Positions 10,104 to 21,190 of a stretch of 64,000 nt of DNA are shown here, one piece after another (within the stretch, counting starts at the first letter, position 1; each line of letters starts with the position of its first letter). The notes beneath the pieces were generated by a model. The model searched no databases, was not told the origin of the DNA, and was given only the letters and a program-made list of their open reading frames with translations. Source of the stretch: Euryodendron excelsum (Eukaryota; Streptophyta; Magnoliopsida; Ericales; Pentaphylacaceae); assembly GCA_033060915.1 (NCBI GenBank), contig CM065394.1, positions 21,308,001 to 21,372,000 of the forward strand, in the 5' to 3' direction. The position numbers were made by a program, and so were the translations under genes.

Positions 10104-11292
10104 CTCTTTCTTGTACTGTCGATCAGACAAACAATGTGTGTTATTAGAAGATAAAATGAAGCATATGAGTAAGTATAGAAAATTGTAGCTTCGGGGCATA
10201 TACGTAATATGCGTAAAGCTAAACAAAAGCAGTGTGCTATTGTGTAATTTATAATACGTGAATGATTTTGAATTGAAACATGTGCAGCAGTTATTAAATG
10301 TTTACAAGGAAACTTTGGACAATTAGAATGATGTGGTTGAAATAGTAAGAAGTTGTACAGCTGGGGAAAAAAAAAGTCACATTCAAGTCTCTTTTGCTCT
10401 GGATTTTGTTTGTGGTAGTTGTCACAGGTCGGGCACTTGCTATTCAACTCAAAAGTTTAAGTCATTAGGTGGTGCTACCTACCCTTCTTATATGACCCAA
10501 GACCTCTCTTCTCCTATCCGATGTGGGATCGTGACAGTGATATCACGAATTGTGTCAAAAAAGAGTAAAGATGGAGCCACTTCATGTCACAAAGTAATGA
10601 GTTTTGCTAGGCACCCTAGGTTAGAAGGTTTGGCACCTTAGTGTATAGTTTCGGCCAATGCAGGTTTAGGTGTGGTGGGTTTAAGATAAGCGGAATCGAC
10701 ATCAACGATGGTTATCTTAAAAATAGTTTGCAGAATTCAATTTAAAGTGGAGTTTATTGGGAGTTTTTCTTATATTATGCAGGCCCTTATAGTTATTGGA
10801 TTTGTGCATTGTATGAGTTATGTTATGAGGTTCCCAACCCACTAAGGATCCAATGTGTGTAGGAAAATCCTAAAGGGTTAGGGACTAGACTTGTTGGAAT
10901 TCTATATTGTGACATAGAAAGGATTTGCTTGGAGAGAGATGAAAGAGAGACATAAAAACACTCGGGAGTAAGGAAGTCGGCATTATTTCAAGGCTTGTAC
11001 ACCAAAGTGAGCATGGAACCGAGGATTGCCTCTAAACGCAATTACCTTTGAGTGAGTGAAATGGGGATTGTTTGAAAGCTCATACTTCAATATCGGGTTT
11101 TGGTTGTTTTTGTATGTTCTATCACCTCTTCATGTCTCCAAAGATATATAGTGTTTTGATTTCTCTCCCTTGTGAATGCAGGCAAGTTTTTGTTAAACTA
11201 CATTATTCTCCTTTTTTCTTTTTTCTTTTTTTTTGGTTTCCGGTTATCTTTTGATTGTGCACGTGGATGTGGGTGTGCTTCCGTGTTGTGTC
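10104..11292. other. Spacer with an LTR-like fragment near 10430-10560
   Basis: No gene recognised. The stretch 10430-10560 (CAACTCAAAAGTTTAAGTCA, then CTATCCGATGTGGGATC) uses phrases common in plant LTR/TRIM termini, so it is probably an LTR remnant. The open frames here (for example 10076-10447, minus, and 10333-10641, plus) have no domain. Confidence 0.45.
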
Positions 11293-11309
11293 CCAATAAC
11301 TACAAGCTT
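11293..11309. repeat. Left target-site duplication of the 11310-14921 LINE
   Basis: CCAATAACTACAAGCTT matches the right flank at 14922-14938 (CCAACAACTACAAGCTT) at 16 of 17 bases. It abuts the A-tail of the minus-strand LINE. Confidence 0.85.
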
Positions 11310-11533
11310 TTTTTGGATCAATAAATAAATTTTATAGACCAAAGAATGTCTAAAATTCTGGGAATAACCATGAGCAACAAAGGGCCAAGCCCTAATAAAA
11401 AACCACAGTCAAATACATGAGCAAAAAGAAAAACATAGGCCAACATGGCCCTTACAATTGTGACGAAAAACACAAACATTCAACCATTACATGTAGCCAA
11501 AACCCACAAAATAGCATCAAGCATATAGCCCCG

Positions 11534-12175
11534 TCACAGCTCTCGTAATTGTGGGAAAGACGCGTGAAGGACCCTATATACTTGAATCTTGATTTGTCTG
11601 ATGATAGCATCCAGATGAATAACTTTATGATCAAACAGCCAAGCATTCCTAATTTCCCAGATGCCATATACTGTGCATGCAAACCCAACTCTCTTTGCAA
11701 TGTCCTGCACCCCGATGCCTTTAGCCTCATTGATTATCCATTTTGCTGTAGCTTTGAGGGTTGTTAAAGCTCGAGAAAATCCCAGCCAACATTTGATCAC
11801 AGCCCATACTTGTCGAACCATAGAACATTGGAAAAACAGATGGTTAACCGACTCAATTGTAACACCACAAAACGCACAGGAAGTATCTTCTAGCTAATCA
11901 ATTAATTTATCCCTGGTTAGAAATCTATCTTTAATGGCAAGCCATGGAATAAATGAGTGCTTAGGCAAAACAGATTGGTGCTAAATCATTTTTGGCCAGC
12001 AAGCAGTCCTCCCTTTGCATCGGAAAAAATCATAAGAAGCTTTTGAATCAAACTTGCCCAGAATTGTCCACTGTTGCAACCTGTTTAGGCTTGCTGAATA
12101 AGAGCCTTCAGCTACCACAAGCTTGTCTCGAATAAGTCCCAATTGCCTTACCATTTGTGCGTCTTTCTTGGCCAC
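11534..12175 (-). pseudogene. LINE ORF2 C-terminal region (zf-RVT)
   Basis: After the reverse transcriptase the minus strand encodes FDSKASYDFFR (about 12040), PWLAIKDRFLTRDKL (about 11910-11950), a CAFCG...HLFFQC zinc-binding pattern (about 11810-11880) and VRQVWAVI (about 11810). This is the usual zf-RVT module at the end of plant LINE ORF2. Several stops separate the pieces, so it is not functional. Confidence 0.8.
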
Positions 12176-12282
12176 GGCATACTCTCAGAACGTAACTCTT
12201 TTTATGTAGACATGGTGTACCCATTTAACCCACAGTGAGTCTTTCTTAGATTGCACATTCCAAAGAGATTTAGAGATGAGAG

Positions 12283-13830
12283 CTAATTCCAGGCATGTAA
12301 GTCAATAAAACCCAAACCTCCCTTCGTTTTAGGCCGACAAATCTCCATCCAAGCAACCAGCGGCTTCTTATACGCAACAGCTTTGCCACCCCATAGAAAA
12401 TTCCTGCAAAGAGAGATGACCTTATTTCGGACCCCAGCTGGAATAGGTACGATGGATAACCAAAAACACTCCACGCCCTGAAAAACCGATCTAATCAGCT
12501 CACACCGACCAGCATACGATAACATAGCACCTGCCCAAGCATTAATATGCTCAGAAATTTTAGAAAATAGAGGGTTAAATTGTTCAAAAGTCAACCAGGA
12601 GGCAGCCACTGGAATCCCCAAAAATTTAAAAGGGAATCTGCCCACCGAAAACCCTGTAATGCATTTGATCTCTTCCCTGTCTTCCCTACATATACCAGCC
12701 ATAAATATATTAGATTTTGCAGCACTAATGCGAAGACCAGAGCAATCCCCAAACTAATTCAAGCATTCCAAAATTAAACCCACTGAAATGACATCCCCTC
12801 TAGCAAATAAAATTAAATCATCAGCAAAGGCAAGATAAGTAATGTTCAACGCAGCGCATTTGGGATGGAAATTAAATTGTGGGTTGAATTTTAGCAGCCC
12901 CAATTTACGAGACAAAAATTCTAAACCAAGTACAAAAAGGAATGGGGAAATAGGATCCCCTTGTCGTAAACCTTGGCGACCATGAAAGAAGCCATACAAA
13001 GCCCCATTAAGAGATATAGAATACGAAGTAGTAGAGACAAATTGCATAACCCAAGTCACAAACAAAGTCGGAAAACCCAAACCTTGAAGGACATCCTCTA
13101 AGAAGATCCAATCCACTGTATCATAGGCCTTCCGAAGGTCAACTTTCATAATACACTGGGGAGAAATTCTACTCCAACAATAATTTCGCAGCAGCTCTTG
13201 AACCATATAGATGTTTTCTACCATACTCCAATTTGGCACAAAAGTCGATTGGGCATGATCAATTAATCCTTTCAAAATATGAGACAAACGGGAAGCAATA
13301 ATTTCGGAAATCAGTTTGTATATAACATTGCAACAAGCAATGGGCCGGAACTCCTCTACCCTTGAAGCATTTCCAACTTTGGGGATCAAAACTATCACAG
13401 CATGGTTGATTTGTTTAAGCATTTTTCCAGTTGCAAAGAATTCCTTCACAGCTGCACTCACATCATACCCCACAATATTCCAGGCCTTTTTAAAGAAGCA
13501 CAAGGAAAAACCATCCGGATCTAGAGCTTTATCATCTCCAATATCAAACAGAGCAGTTTTAATTTCACCATCAAGAACTGGCCGAGTGAGGAACAAAGCT
13601 TGCTCTTCCTCCACCATTTTACCCTCTGTTAGAATTTCCTTTTGAAGCCTAGAACAAACAGATTTAGTCCCCAACAGGTTCTTATAATAATCAACAAACA
13701 AGGAACTGACCTGCCGAAATGAAGAAGTGGGCGTTCCATCAAGCTTAATAAGTGAGACAATTTGATTCCTCATTCTATTATTCTTAATCAAGTCATGAAA
13801 GAATTTAGTACCCTTATCACAGTTCTTCAA
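12283..13830 (-). pseudogene. LINE reverse transcriptase (RVT_1), frame-broken
   Basis: The main open part (13830-12754) carries in order RPIACCNVIYKLISEIIASR, a KVDLRKAYDTVDW motif with the first catalytic aspartate, LRQGDPISPFLFVL and the catalytic YLAFADDLILF box. After a stop/frameshift near 12730 the thumb region continues (FPFKFLGIPV, WAGAMLSYAGRCELIRSV, FLWGG; 12702-12283). All catalytic residues are still readable, but ORF2 as a whole is interrupted. It would copy LINE RNA at a nicked target. Confidence 0.9.
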
Positions 13831-13872
13831 GTACTTAGCCTTAGCTAATTGTGAACAAAAGCTTCTATCTGC

Positions 13873-14121
13873 CTATTCCAACCGAAAAGCCTTCACCTTA
13901 AGGTCCACAATTCGGTTTTGGAGATCCACATCCCTTGGGTTATCATGTATTTGCTGCTGAACTTGCAATAGTTCTACATCTGCAGCCTCAGCTCTAGCTG
14001 AGATATGGGAAAAGTGTTGCCTGTTTAAGGCCTTTAATGGCCCCTTCAAAGCCTTGAGCTTCCTACATAATTTGAACATAGACGTACCCTCACATGGCAT
14101 GTTCCAAACACCTTCAACCAA
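13873..14121 (-). pseudogene. LINE ORF2 linker between endonuclease and reverse transcriptase
   Basis: The minus strand reads KLCRKLKALKGPLKALNRQH and an acidic/coiled segment (AEAADVELLQVQQQI), the usual linker between endonuclease and reverse transcriptase in plant L1-type LINEs. It is separated from both by single stops. Confidence 0.75.
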
Positions 14122-14123
14122 AT

Positions 14124-14890
14124 TTAAAACGCCTCATGGTGTATCCACATATTGAAAATTTTGAATGGTCGAGGACCTTGAAAATTATCACCAAACAACG
14201 AAACCACACACGAAGAATGATTTGAAAATTTTCCGGGAAGCCCAAAATTAGCCAAAGTTGCCAGCCCTTGTTCAGCCCATTTTTCATTGATCATGGCCCT
14301 ATCAATTTTGCTTTGTACCGTATTATTAGTCCAGATAAAGAAAGCACCTGTGGACATAGTGTCTGTAATGCCAATATCACAGCAACAACTACTAAAATCA
14401 CTGACCTTGTACAAGGTAACCAAGAGGCCATTGCTTTTCTCCTCCCCATTAAAAACATTATTAAAATCACCTAGAAGCAACCAAGGAACCTCAACTGTAG
14501 ATTTGAACCTGCTCAGATTTTCCCACAAAGGCCGCCTCCCAGTAATGGAGTTAAAAGCATAAATAAAGCTAACACAAAACTGAATGGAAGTGATCTTACA
14601 TGTTGCCAAACAATGGATAACCTGTGCCGAACTTTCAAGAACTTCTAAATCAATTTTGTCCCCTCTCCAGATAATTAGAATGCGACCATTGGGATTAGAC
14701 TGGAAATTGTTCGCAACCTGCCATCTTCGAAATCGATGTCGAACAGTGTCCAATGATCTTTTCTGCTTCTACTTGGTTTCGAGAATACCCATAACAACCA
14801 CTTTGTTTTTTCTAATATGATCCAACACCCTATTCTGTTTTAGAGACTTATTAAAGCCCCTAATATTCCAAAAGGAGACAATCATTACAA
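14124..14890 (-). pseudogene. LINE endonuclease (EEP family)
   Basis: The N-terminal part reads FWNIRGFNKSLKQNRVLDHI (about 14865) and VVVMGILETK (about 14800), then a stop; the open part 14753-14124 carries VPWLLLGDFNNVF and the late motif FSNHSSCVV. The family normally has SDH at this last place, so the catalytic aspartate is replaced by asparagine. This enzyme nicks the target DNA for priming. Confidence 0.85.
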
Positions 14891-14921
14891 ACAATTGGAG
14901 GGGGAGCCACCCCCCAAATTT

Positions 14922-14938
14922 CCAACAACTACAAGCTT
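14922..14938. repeat. Right target-site duplication of the LINE
   Basis: CCAACAACTACAAGCTT, one mismatch from 11293-11309. Confidence 0.85.
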
Positions 14939-16298
14939 CTTGCTATGCTTCCATGATATCATAGAATTAAGGACAAAAATAAATGTAAAAGGGAGGGATT
15001 CGTTTATACTTGATGCAAGAATTTTCTTTTCTTTTTTTTTTCTCACTCTCCATAACTTTTTTTGGATCTTATCTGCTGAAAATCTTATTGCTGGATTTGT
15101 TGCTCACCACATGCCCTTCATGTTTGCCAAATTTTAGAACAATCAAAGATCAAGTGTTAGAATCATCCGTAGACTTACACTTCTTCATAAAATATAACTC
15201 TAATTTTGAGAGTTATACTGATTAGATAGCTCCAACATAGGTTTTACGAAAGACGAGACACATAAAAATTTATGAAAGGTGAAAATGTAAAAGTTTTTAT
15301 GCATGATATAAATAGATACCTTTCCAAATATAAAATATAGCTTTTGGTATATATATATATATATATATAAGAATGTGTGCAATTGTAACAAATAGGGATT
15401 TAAGTGAAATTATTGAATTAGAAAACAATTTTATGCAGTAGGAACAATGAGAAATATGTAACTGGCAGCATTACACCTTTATGTGTGCAAATTTCAATTT
15501 CACACACATTTCACTTAAAATGCAATTTATGCACTCTCGTCTCATCTCATGCATTTCATTAGTTGCTTATGTAAGAGGGATAATATAAAAGAAATAACCT
15601 TATAAATAATAATGTTAACAACTATGACTTTAAAGGCACATACAAACCCTTACCACTGACAATGCTTTCACATTATTTTCAATGAGTAGGATTTCATCAA
15701 CATACAATTCAAAAAGTTACCCCCACGCTTCCATCTTATCTTTTGTACACACATGGCTTATTCAGATTCTAATTAAAACCAAATGACTCGATCGCCTGAT
15801 CAAATCGAATGTTCTAACCGTGAGAAGCTTGTTTAAGCACATAAATATGGACTAATGTAACTTGTACGTACCTTGTACTCTTGATTGAGCCTTTTCTATG
15901 AATCCATTTGTTGCATCAAGTAGATAACGAATCATAAGCAAACATATAAAAAAAAAAAAGAACAATCATAAGCATTTCAGTAAACACTAACACACAGGAC
16001 GATAAATAAAAAAAAAGCCTAATGATGGATAAGGGTTACAGAAAAATAATTGGGAGAGATAAATCAATTAACGTACAACATTTTTCTTTGTTATACCAAT
16101 ACAAAATCCTAAAAGAGAGTCAACTCTTCAACTTTTTTGTTGGTTTATCACAGAAGAAGAAGAAAACTCAAACAAATAACTATCTTTCATTTCCTACTTC
16201 TTTTTTTTTTTTTTTTCTTTTTTTCATTTTGCATCGGTTGGCAAGAATCCATAACGTCGATTTATGCTATTCCAGCTAATACCTGCTTGTCATAGATG
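14939..16298. other. AT-rich spacer
   Basis: No coding or RNA gene recognised. Contains a TA dinucleotide run (about 15350-15369) and T-runs (about 16201-16225). The small frames near 14895-15391 and 16022-16279 have no domain. Confidence 0.55.
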
Positions 16299-16687
16299 AG
16301 TTTAACTACACTGGTGGTCCTTGTAATTTATCTCATGTGTCTAATTGCAATAAGTTTGTCATTTAATTTTATAGAATGCGCCAAATTGATCCAATTGATA
16401 ATGGTTGTCACATAACAGGAATGCAATAACCAAGTCCCGTCCATGTGAGGGGTATAATGGTAAATTCTAATAATCTTTTGTCCTCTCTCTTTCTTCTTTT
16501 GCTCTCCCCTCTCTCAACCTTTCTTGCCACCCCACTCCTCCCCCCCCCCCCCCCCCCCCCGGGCAAAGCCCATCCCTCTTCCTAGCCATCCCATCCCTTC
16601 TCCTTCATTCCCCATCACGCCAACCCCACCCCTTCTCTCTCAACCTTTCTTGCCACCCCACTCCCTTCCTCGGTAAAAAACCCCCCC

Positions 16688-16730
<43 letters not shown>

Positions 16731-17140
16731 CAAAGCCCATCCCTCTTCCTAGCCATCCCATCCCTTCTCCCTCATTCCCCATCACGCCAACCCCACCCCT
16801 TCTCTCAATTCAGACACCAACTTTGGTTGTGCTGAGATGATTTCATCTCCTTTTTATGTTACTACAAAGGTGGTGACTATGGCAGTAGGAGGTGTGTTTG
16901 GCTAGCGATGGGCTACATTGTGTGTGCATATGTATAAATGGAGAAGGAATTTATAAAAGAAAAGCACAGAGAACCAACCCTCACGTGCACTGACACAGTT
17001 ATTTTCCATCCAATTATGTGACAACCATTATTGATTGGATAAATTTGGCAGAGTCTACAAAAGTAAAAAATAAAATTATTGCACTTGGAACTACAGAGAC
17101 TAAATTGACACAAGAGGTAAACTACGGGAGGCCATCAGAA
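16299..17140. mobile_element. Non-autonomous TIR element, same family as the one at 7780-9091
   Basis: The left arm (TTTAACTACACTGGTGGTCC at 16301, then CTCATGTGTCTAATTGC and AATGGTTGTCACATAA near 16400) pairs with the reverse complement of 17015-17140 (GATGGCCTCCCGTAGTTTACC, then CTCTTGTGTCAATTTA and AATGGTTGTCACATAA). The arms are about 110-120 bases. The interior has no transposase; it holds a duplicated C-rich block and a stretch with weak coding look. Its left arm is homologous over about 200 bases with 7780-7970. Confidence 0.7.
16510..16806. repeat. Tandem duplication with poly-C tracts
   Basis: A block running CTCTCAACCTTTCTTGCCAC, poly-C, GGCAAAGCCCATCCCTCTTC, then ATCACGCCAACCCCACCCC occurs twice in a row (about 16511-16632 and about 16637-16805). 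The C-tracts (about 16540-16560 and 16690-16728) differ in length, as expected for slippage. Confidence 0.85.
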
Positions 17141-17359
17141 TGATTTATTCTTTTTTCTTTTTTTAAGTTCTAATCTAAGTAATACTATATACAATCACAT
17201 TTTTCAATTCATTTTCTTACTCCTAAACATAAGGCTACGGAATCCATACACATGTGATCTATTTACTTAAGTTGAGGAGTGAGAAAAGAGATCGAGAAAT
17301 GAAATTATAAATAACATTTTTATTCTAACATAGGCCAAATGTTCAAAACCATGAGCAAA

Positions 17360-17929
17360 TTAAGGATGCTTAGTACGATTGCAGATGAAAACGACAAGCA
17401 AGGAAAGGGCGTAGAGGGTCCAGGCCATAAGTTTGAGGTATAAAGGAAAAGATATGGTAATGGCAACGAAAAATGCAGTGACAGCAAAAAGGATCCCTAC
17501 GTGTTCCAGCACTCGCGCACGGCTTGGATACTTTGAAGAGATATATTTTGCAACAAAGAGAGAGGTGAATGCAAGTGCTATAGCAAGAGACAGCAAATGG
17601 AAGCTTGTAGGGAGTTGGACATGGTTTTGGACAGTTTGGAGCGCAATATCAACTGCTGATGTAAAGCAAAATGCGACTACTAGCAGTGGCCAGTCTAACT
17701 TCTGTTGAGCATTTTGAGCAACAATGGCAGGAACAGCTGCAGGTTCAGGCTCTCGCTGCTCAACCAGCTCGGTTTCAGGGTCCAGCGCAGAAGCTGGGGG
17801 CATGGAAGGAGGATTAGATGACTCTTCTGCTGCTGCTGCTGGCTGTGTTTGGTGGGTTCTTCGCAACATTTGCTTGATTCTTGTCGTTATCGAAAGAACG
17901 AAATCTTTGACATGATTTGCAGTATCCAT
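17360..17929 (-). CDS. Uncharacterised plant membrane protein, four predicted helices
   Basis: Single-exon gene, 189 residues, starting at the ATG at 17929 (MDTANHVKDF); the frame stays open six codons further up but without another ATG. Residues 1-75 are hydrophilic, with an A/P/E-rich linker (EPEPAAVPAIVAQ). Four hydrophobic segments follow at about 78-98, 110-130, 140-161 and 163-184, joined by short basic loops (KYISSKYPSRAR), ending NRTKHP. I recognise no enzyme motif. It looks like a small plant-specific membrane protein, and the four-helix C-terminal block is similar in feel to PGG-type domains, but that is only a guess. It lies between two transposon-rich blocks and its uninterrupted frame argues that it is a real, selected gene. 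Confidence 0.7.
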   Translation of the reverse strand: MDTANHVKDFVLSITTRIKQMLRRTHQTQPAAAAEESSNPPSMPPASALDPETELVEQREPEPAAVPAIVAQNAQQKLDWPLLVVAFCFTSAVDIALQTVQNHVQLPTSFHLLSLAIALAFTSLFVAKYISSKYPSRARVLEHVGILFAVTAFFVAITISFPLYLKLMAWTLYALSLLVVFICNRTKHP

Positions 17930-19391
17930 TTCGATCAATGCAGCCACAGAGATTCTGGAATGGACAATAGATTTAACCAGGATGGTGAACTAGTTCATTG
18001 GCATGACTTATATATTGCAAAGTAATAGAATAATTTTCGTCACCTAACTTTCTAAGTAAAATGTCTACATTTCTGTTTACCGATCGAGTAGTGGGGGCCG
18101 GGCTTAAAAGCAAAGGGGCAAAAAGACTTCGTCCCTCTTTTCTTTGTCGAGCATGGTACAATTTAATTAAGCATTTCGTGCCTACATACAAAGGTTCTCC
18201 AAATGGTCTGTGAGGTCATTCGGTATGCTGATTGGCTGCCAAGAAAGAAGGATGGAAATTGTTGGAAAAACACAAACGTAGCTGGAGACCAAAGAGTACC
18301 ACTATCCAAAAGAACCTATTGAATCAGCTTAGGGTGGTTGCTAATGTTAAGACATGTTGCCTCAATCATGTACACTTTTATGTGGAAAAAAAAAAAATCA
18401 CTTGTTATAGCTGTTAAAAAAATTCTGACACCATATTAGAATAGCTTTGATATCATGTTGAAGTATAAAGAGAATAACAGAAAGAAAAAAAAAAAGACAA
18501 AAAACCCCTTAGAGAGAATAAGATCTCTCTACCATAATTCATTGTGAATTGGTCTTACATTGATAGCGTCTTTATTATAGACACAACTCGAGTGTTGAAG
18601 GAATAAAAAAGAGAAAATTAATCATATAAAATTAAGAAAACTAACTAATATTATATTCTAACAATAATAATGTTGCAGTGTTTCATCAAATAAAACAGGA
18701 ATCAATCAAGCATGATTTGGAAATTCACCTTTGTATTTTATGATGACAAACAAATCAAACCGACCTGTGAAACTAAAATGAGATTGATTAGGGTACCTTG
18801 AGTTGAGCTTGACCTTTAATTTGATCTTAAGAGTACTGCTGAGTCACATAGTTCTCTAATACTTATTGATAGCAAGACGCGAGGACCCACCGTCGCTAAT
18901 CTTCCTTTTTCTGCCTGCCATGTCCGCTTGCCGAGTATCAAGGTTGAAGTTCTGCAGGCTGTGCGGTAGACAATTGATCTCTTCTACTTTTGATATTCCA
19001 ATACATGTTCGGAATGATGTGGATTTCATTCCATTAATGTGTGCAAGAAACTTCTTGGCTGCTAGCACTTTTAGGAGAAATTATTTAAGGTGATCGTCAC
19101 ACCATATTATTATGCTTACGTAGAATGATAGTCTATTCACATTGTGACACTAGTGAAATTTTTTACATTGCGAAAATTTTAAAATTTGAAAACTCATCAT
19201 ACAATTAGAATAATGTCTATGATTTCTCAAGAAGTGTCGTCTCTTTCTACACATAACATTATATGAATAAATTATCACACTACATAAGCATGATGACATA
19301 GTGTAACGGTCATCCTAAATGATTACTCCACTTTTTGAGCTTATTTTTTATTTTTTATTTGATAGGTCTCACACTATAATACTTAAATCTT
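17930..19391. other. Spacer with a decayed LTR/PBS-like fragment at about 18437-18665
   Basis: At 18441-18462 the sequence AGCTTTGATATCATGTTGAAG resembles the minus-strand junction of a tRNA-Met primer-binding site and LTR start (compare GCTCTGATACCATGTTAGAA). A downstream stretch ends in TATTCTAACA at about 18662. This fits an old minus-strand LTR or TRIM fragment. Nothing else is recognised; overlapping small frames at 18856-19093 use non-ATG starts or lack domains. Confidence 0.4.
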
Positions 19392-19895
19392 GAGTTAATT
19401 ACACTTTGCATTTTTATATTTTACACTAAATCTTACTTCCGTACCTTCATTTTTAATTATAACAATTAAGTTTTTTCACTTTTAGTTTGTTGCAATGTCA
19501 ACATTTTATTAACTTCGGTTTAGGAAATGGAAAAAAAATTTGCACGTAACAACATGGCCAAAATCAAGGGGTAAAGATGCAAAGTCAAACTCATTTCCCT
19601 AATAATCTACCCCAAATCCCTTTATAATATACCCCAAACTGTAATTAGCCGTCATGTAAAAATTGTAATTTAATTCATGTGCAATCTACGTGGATCTTTG
19701 GATGAGAAAAGATTGAATTTTACATCCATACCATTCAAAAAAGGCCATGTGCATGAAATTGTTTTTTTTTTTTTTCAAATGAAAGTTGAGATTATAACAA
19801 ATTAGAAGTGTAAGAGTCTAATTGTTACAAAAATAAATAAAAGTTTTGAAGTAAAATTTAGTATAAAGTGCAAGGATGCAAAGTATAATTAACTC
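19392..19895. mobile_element. MITE-like inverted-repeat element, about 504 bp
   Basis: The left arm (GAGTTAATTACACTTTGCA at 19392, then ACACTAAATCTTACTTC) pairs with the reverse complement of about 19785-19895 (GAGTTAATTATACTTTGCA, then TATACTAAATTTTACTTC). Arms are about 110 bases. The interior is AT-rich and non-coding. Confidence 0.7.
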
Positions 19896-19949
19896 ATGTA
19901 ATTAATACTACAGTGCTATAGAGGTACGAAGTCAGGATATGTTAGAAAG

Positions 19950-21190
19950 TTTTTAACGAAATTACGGTAAAAATTAAAACTTATTCCCAAAATAATTAGT
20001 TTTGAAAAGTTATTCCCAAACTAATGTAAAACTCACTTTTGAAGTGAGTTTTTGTGAGGAAACGCAATTATGAATTGCGTTTTATTTTGCCGCTTGACAA
20101 GAACTGAAAAATGTTGTTTGGACTGCGCTTTATTTTTAAATAAATTTCATATTTTAAAATTAATAACTATAAAAATTATTACATTTCTATTGTTCTCACA
20201 TACATCATATTAATTTTTTTTTATCATGACATTTTTTGAAGAGATTTATTTTTTTGTCATGACATACAAAAAACACTACATAACAACTATTTAAAAATAA
20301 ATATGTTTTTAAGAGATATAGTAAAAATTAAAATATGTAGTAAATAATATTTAAAAAAGCATTGTTAAAAAAACAGATTAGTAAAATATGTAGTCAACTT
20401 TTTAATTTCGTTTTGTCAGTAAATAAATTTAAGGATAATATGAAAAAATAGGTTAGTTTAATTTAACAGAGCTATAAAAGTTTTTGAGAGACCTATTGAA
20501 TGCAAACTGTAAATAATTTGTGTAGTTATTCATTTTAAAATGTAAAAGTTTCAATTAATAATAGGAAATTTATTTCAAAATGAATATTTTTTAAGAGATA
20601 GTAAAAATTAAAATATCTAATAAATAATATTTAGAAGTAAATAATATTGAAAAAAGCATTGTTAAAAAAACAGATTATTAAAATATGTAGTCAGCTTTTT
20701 AATTTCATTTTGTCAGTAAATAATTTTAAGGATAATATGTAAAAAAAATATATTAGTCTACTTTAACAGTTTTTGAGAGACCTAGTGAATACAAACTGTT
20801 AATAATTTGTGTTAACAGTTTTATCCACAAACTCTTTAAAAAATATTTATTTTTAAATAGTTGTTATTTAGTGTTTTTTGTATGTCAGGAAAAAAAAAAA
20901 ATCTTCTCAAAAGATTTCATGCTAAAAATATTATGATATGCGTGAGTACAATAGAAATGTAATAGTTTGTGTAGTTATTAATTTTAAAAATACAAAATCT
21001 ATTTAAAAAAATGCACAGTCCAAAACAGCGTTTTTCAGTTCTTGTTAGGCAGCAAAGTAAAATGCAATTCATAATTGTGTTTCCTCACAAAAATGCACTT
21101 TACAAGCGAGTTTTACATTAGTTTGGGAATAACTTTTCAAAACTTATTATTTTGGAGATAAATTTCAATTTTTACCATAATTTGATAAAA
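19950..21190. mobile_element. Foldback/MITE-like element with arms of about 300 bp or more
   Basis: The left arm (about 19955-20300: CGGTAAAAATT, AGTTATTCCCAAACTAATG, GAACTGAAAAATG, then AACAACTATTTAAAAATAA) pairs with the reverse complement of about 20840-21185. The arms carry inner palindromic pieces such as AAACTCACTTTTGAAGTGAGTTT (left arm only perfect). No transposase is present. The boundaries are set by where pairing fades; no clear target duplication is seen. Confidence 0.75.
20305..20820 (+). repeat. Two direct repeats of about 230-270 bp inside the foldback element
   Basis: The block starting TTTTTAAGAGATATAGTAAA (about 20308) through ACCTATTGAATGCAAACTG (about 20505) recurs from about 20588 (TTTTTTAAGAGATAGTAAA) to about 20810 (ACCTAGTGAATACAAACTG), with small indels. 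Confidence 0.8.

Larger units (their letters stand above)
11310..14921 (-). mobile_element. 5'-truncated L1-type plant LINE with target-site duplication
   Basis: A 3.6-kb minus-strand insertion flanked by a 17-bp duplication. Its 3' end (low coordinates) is TTTATTGATCCAAAAAAA, a short A-tail. Its 5' end begins in the leader of ORF2 (GGGGGGTGGCTCCCC, near 14910) so ORF1 is missing, which is the usual 5' truncation of target-primed insertion. Endonuclease, reverse transcriptase and C-terminal zinc-finger (zf-RVT) parts are all present but broken. The family is the same as the LINE at 24726-32770. Confidence 0.9.

Noticed and set aside
18856..19093. Overlapping frames on both strands
   Set aside because: The minus frame opens with GTG and neither shows a family; no splice or promoter context.
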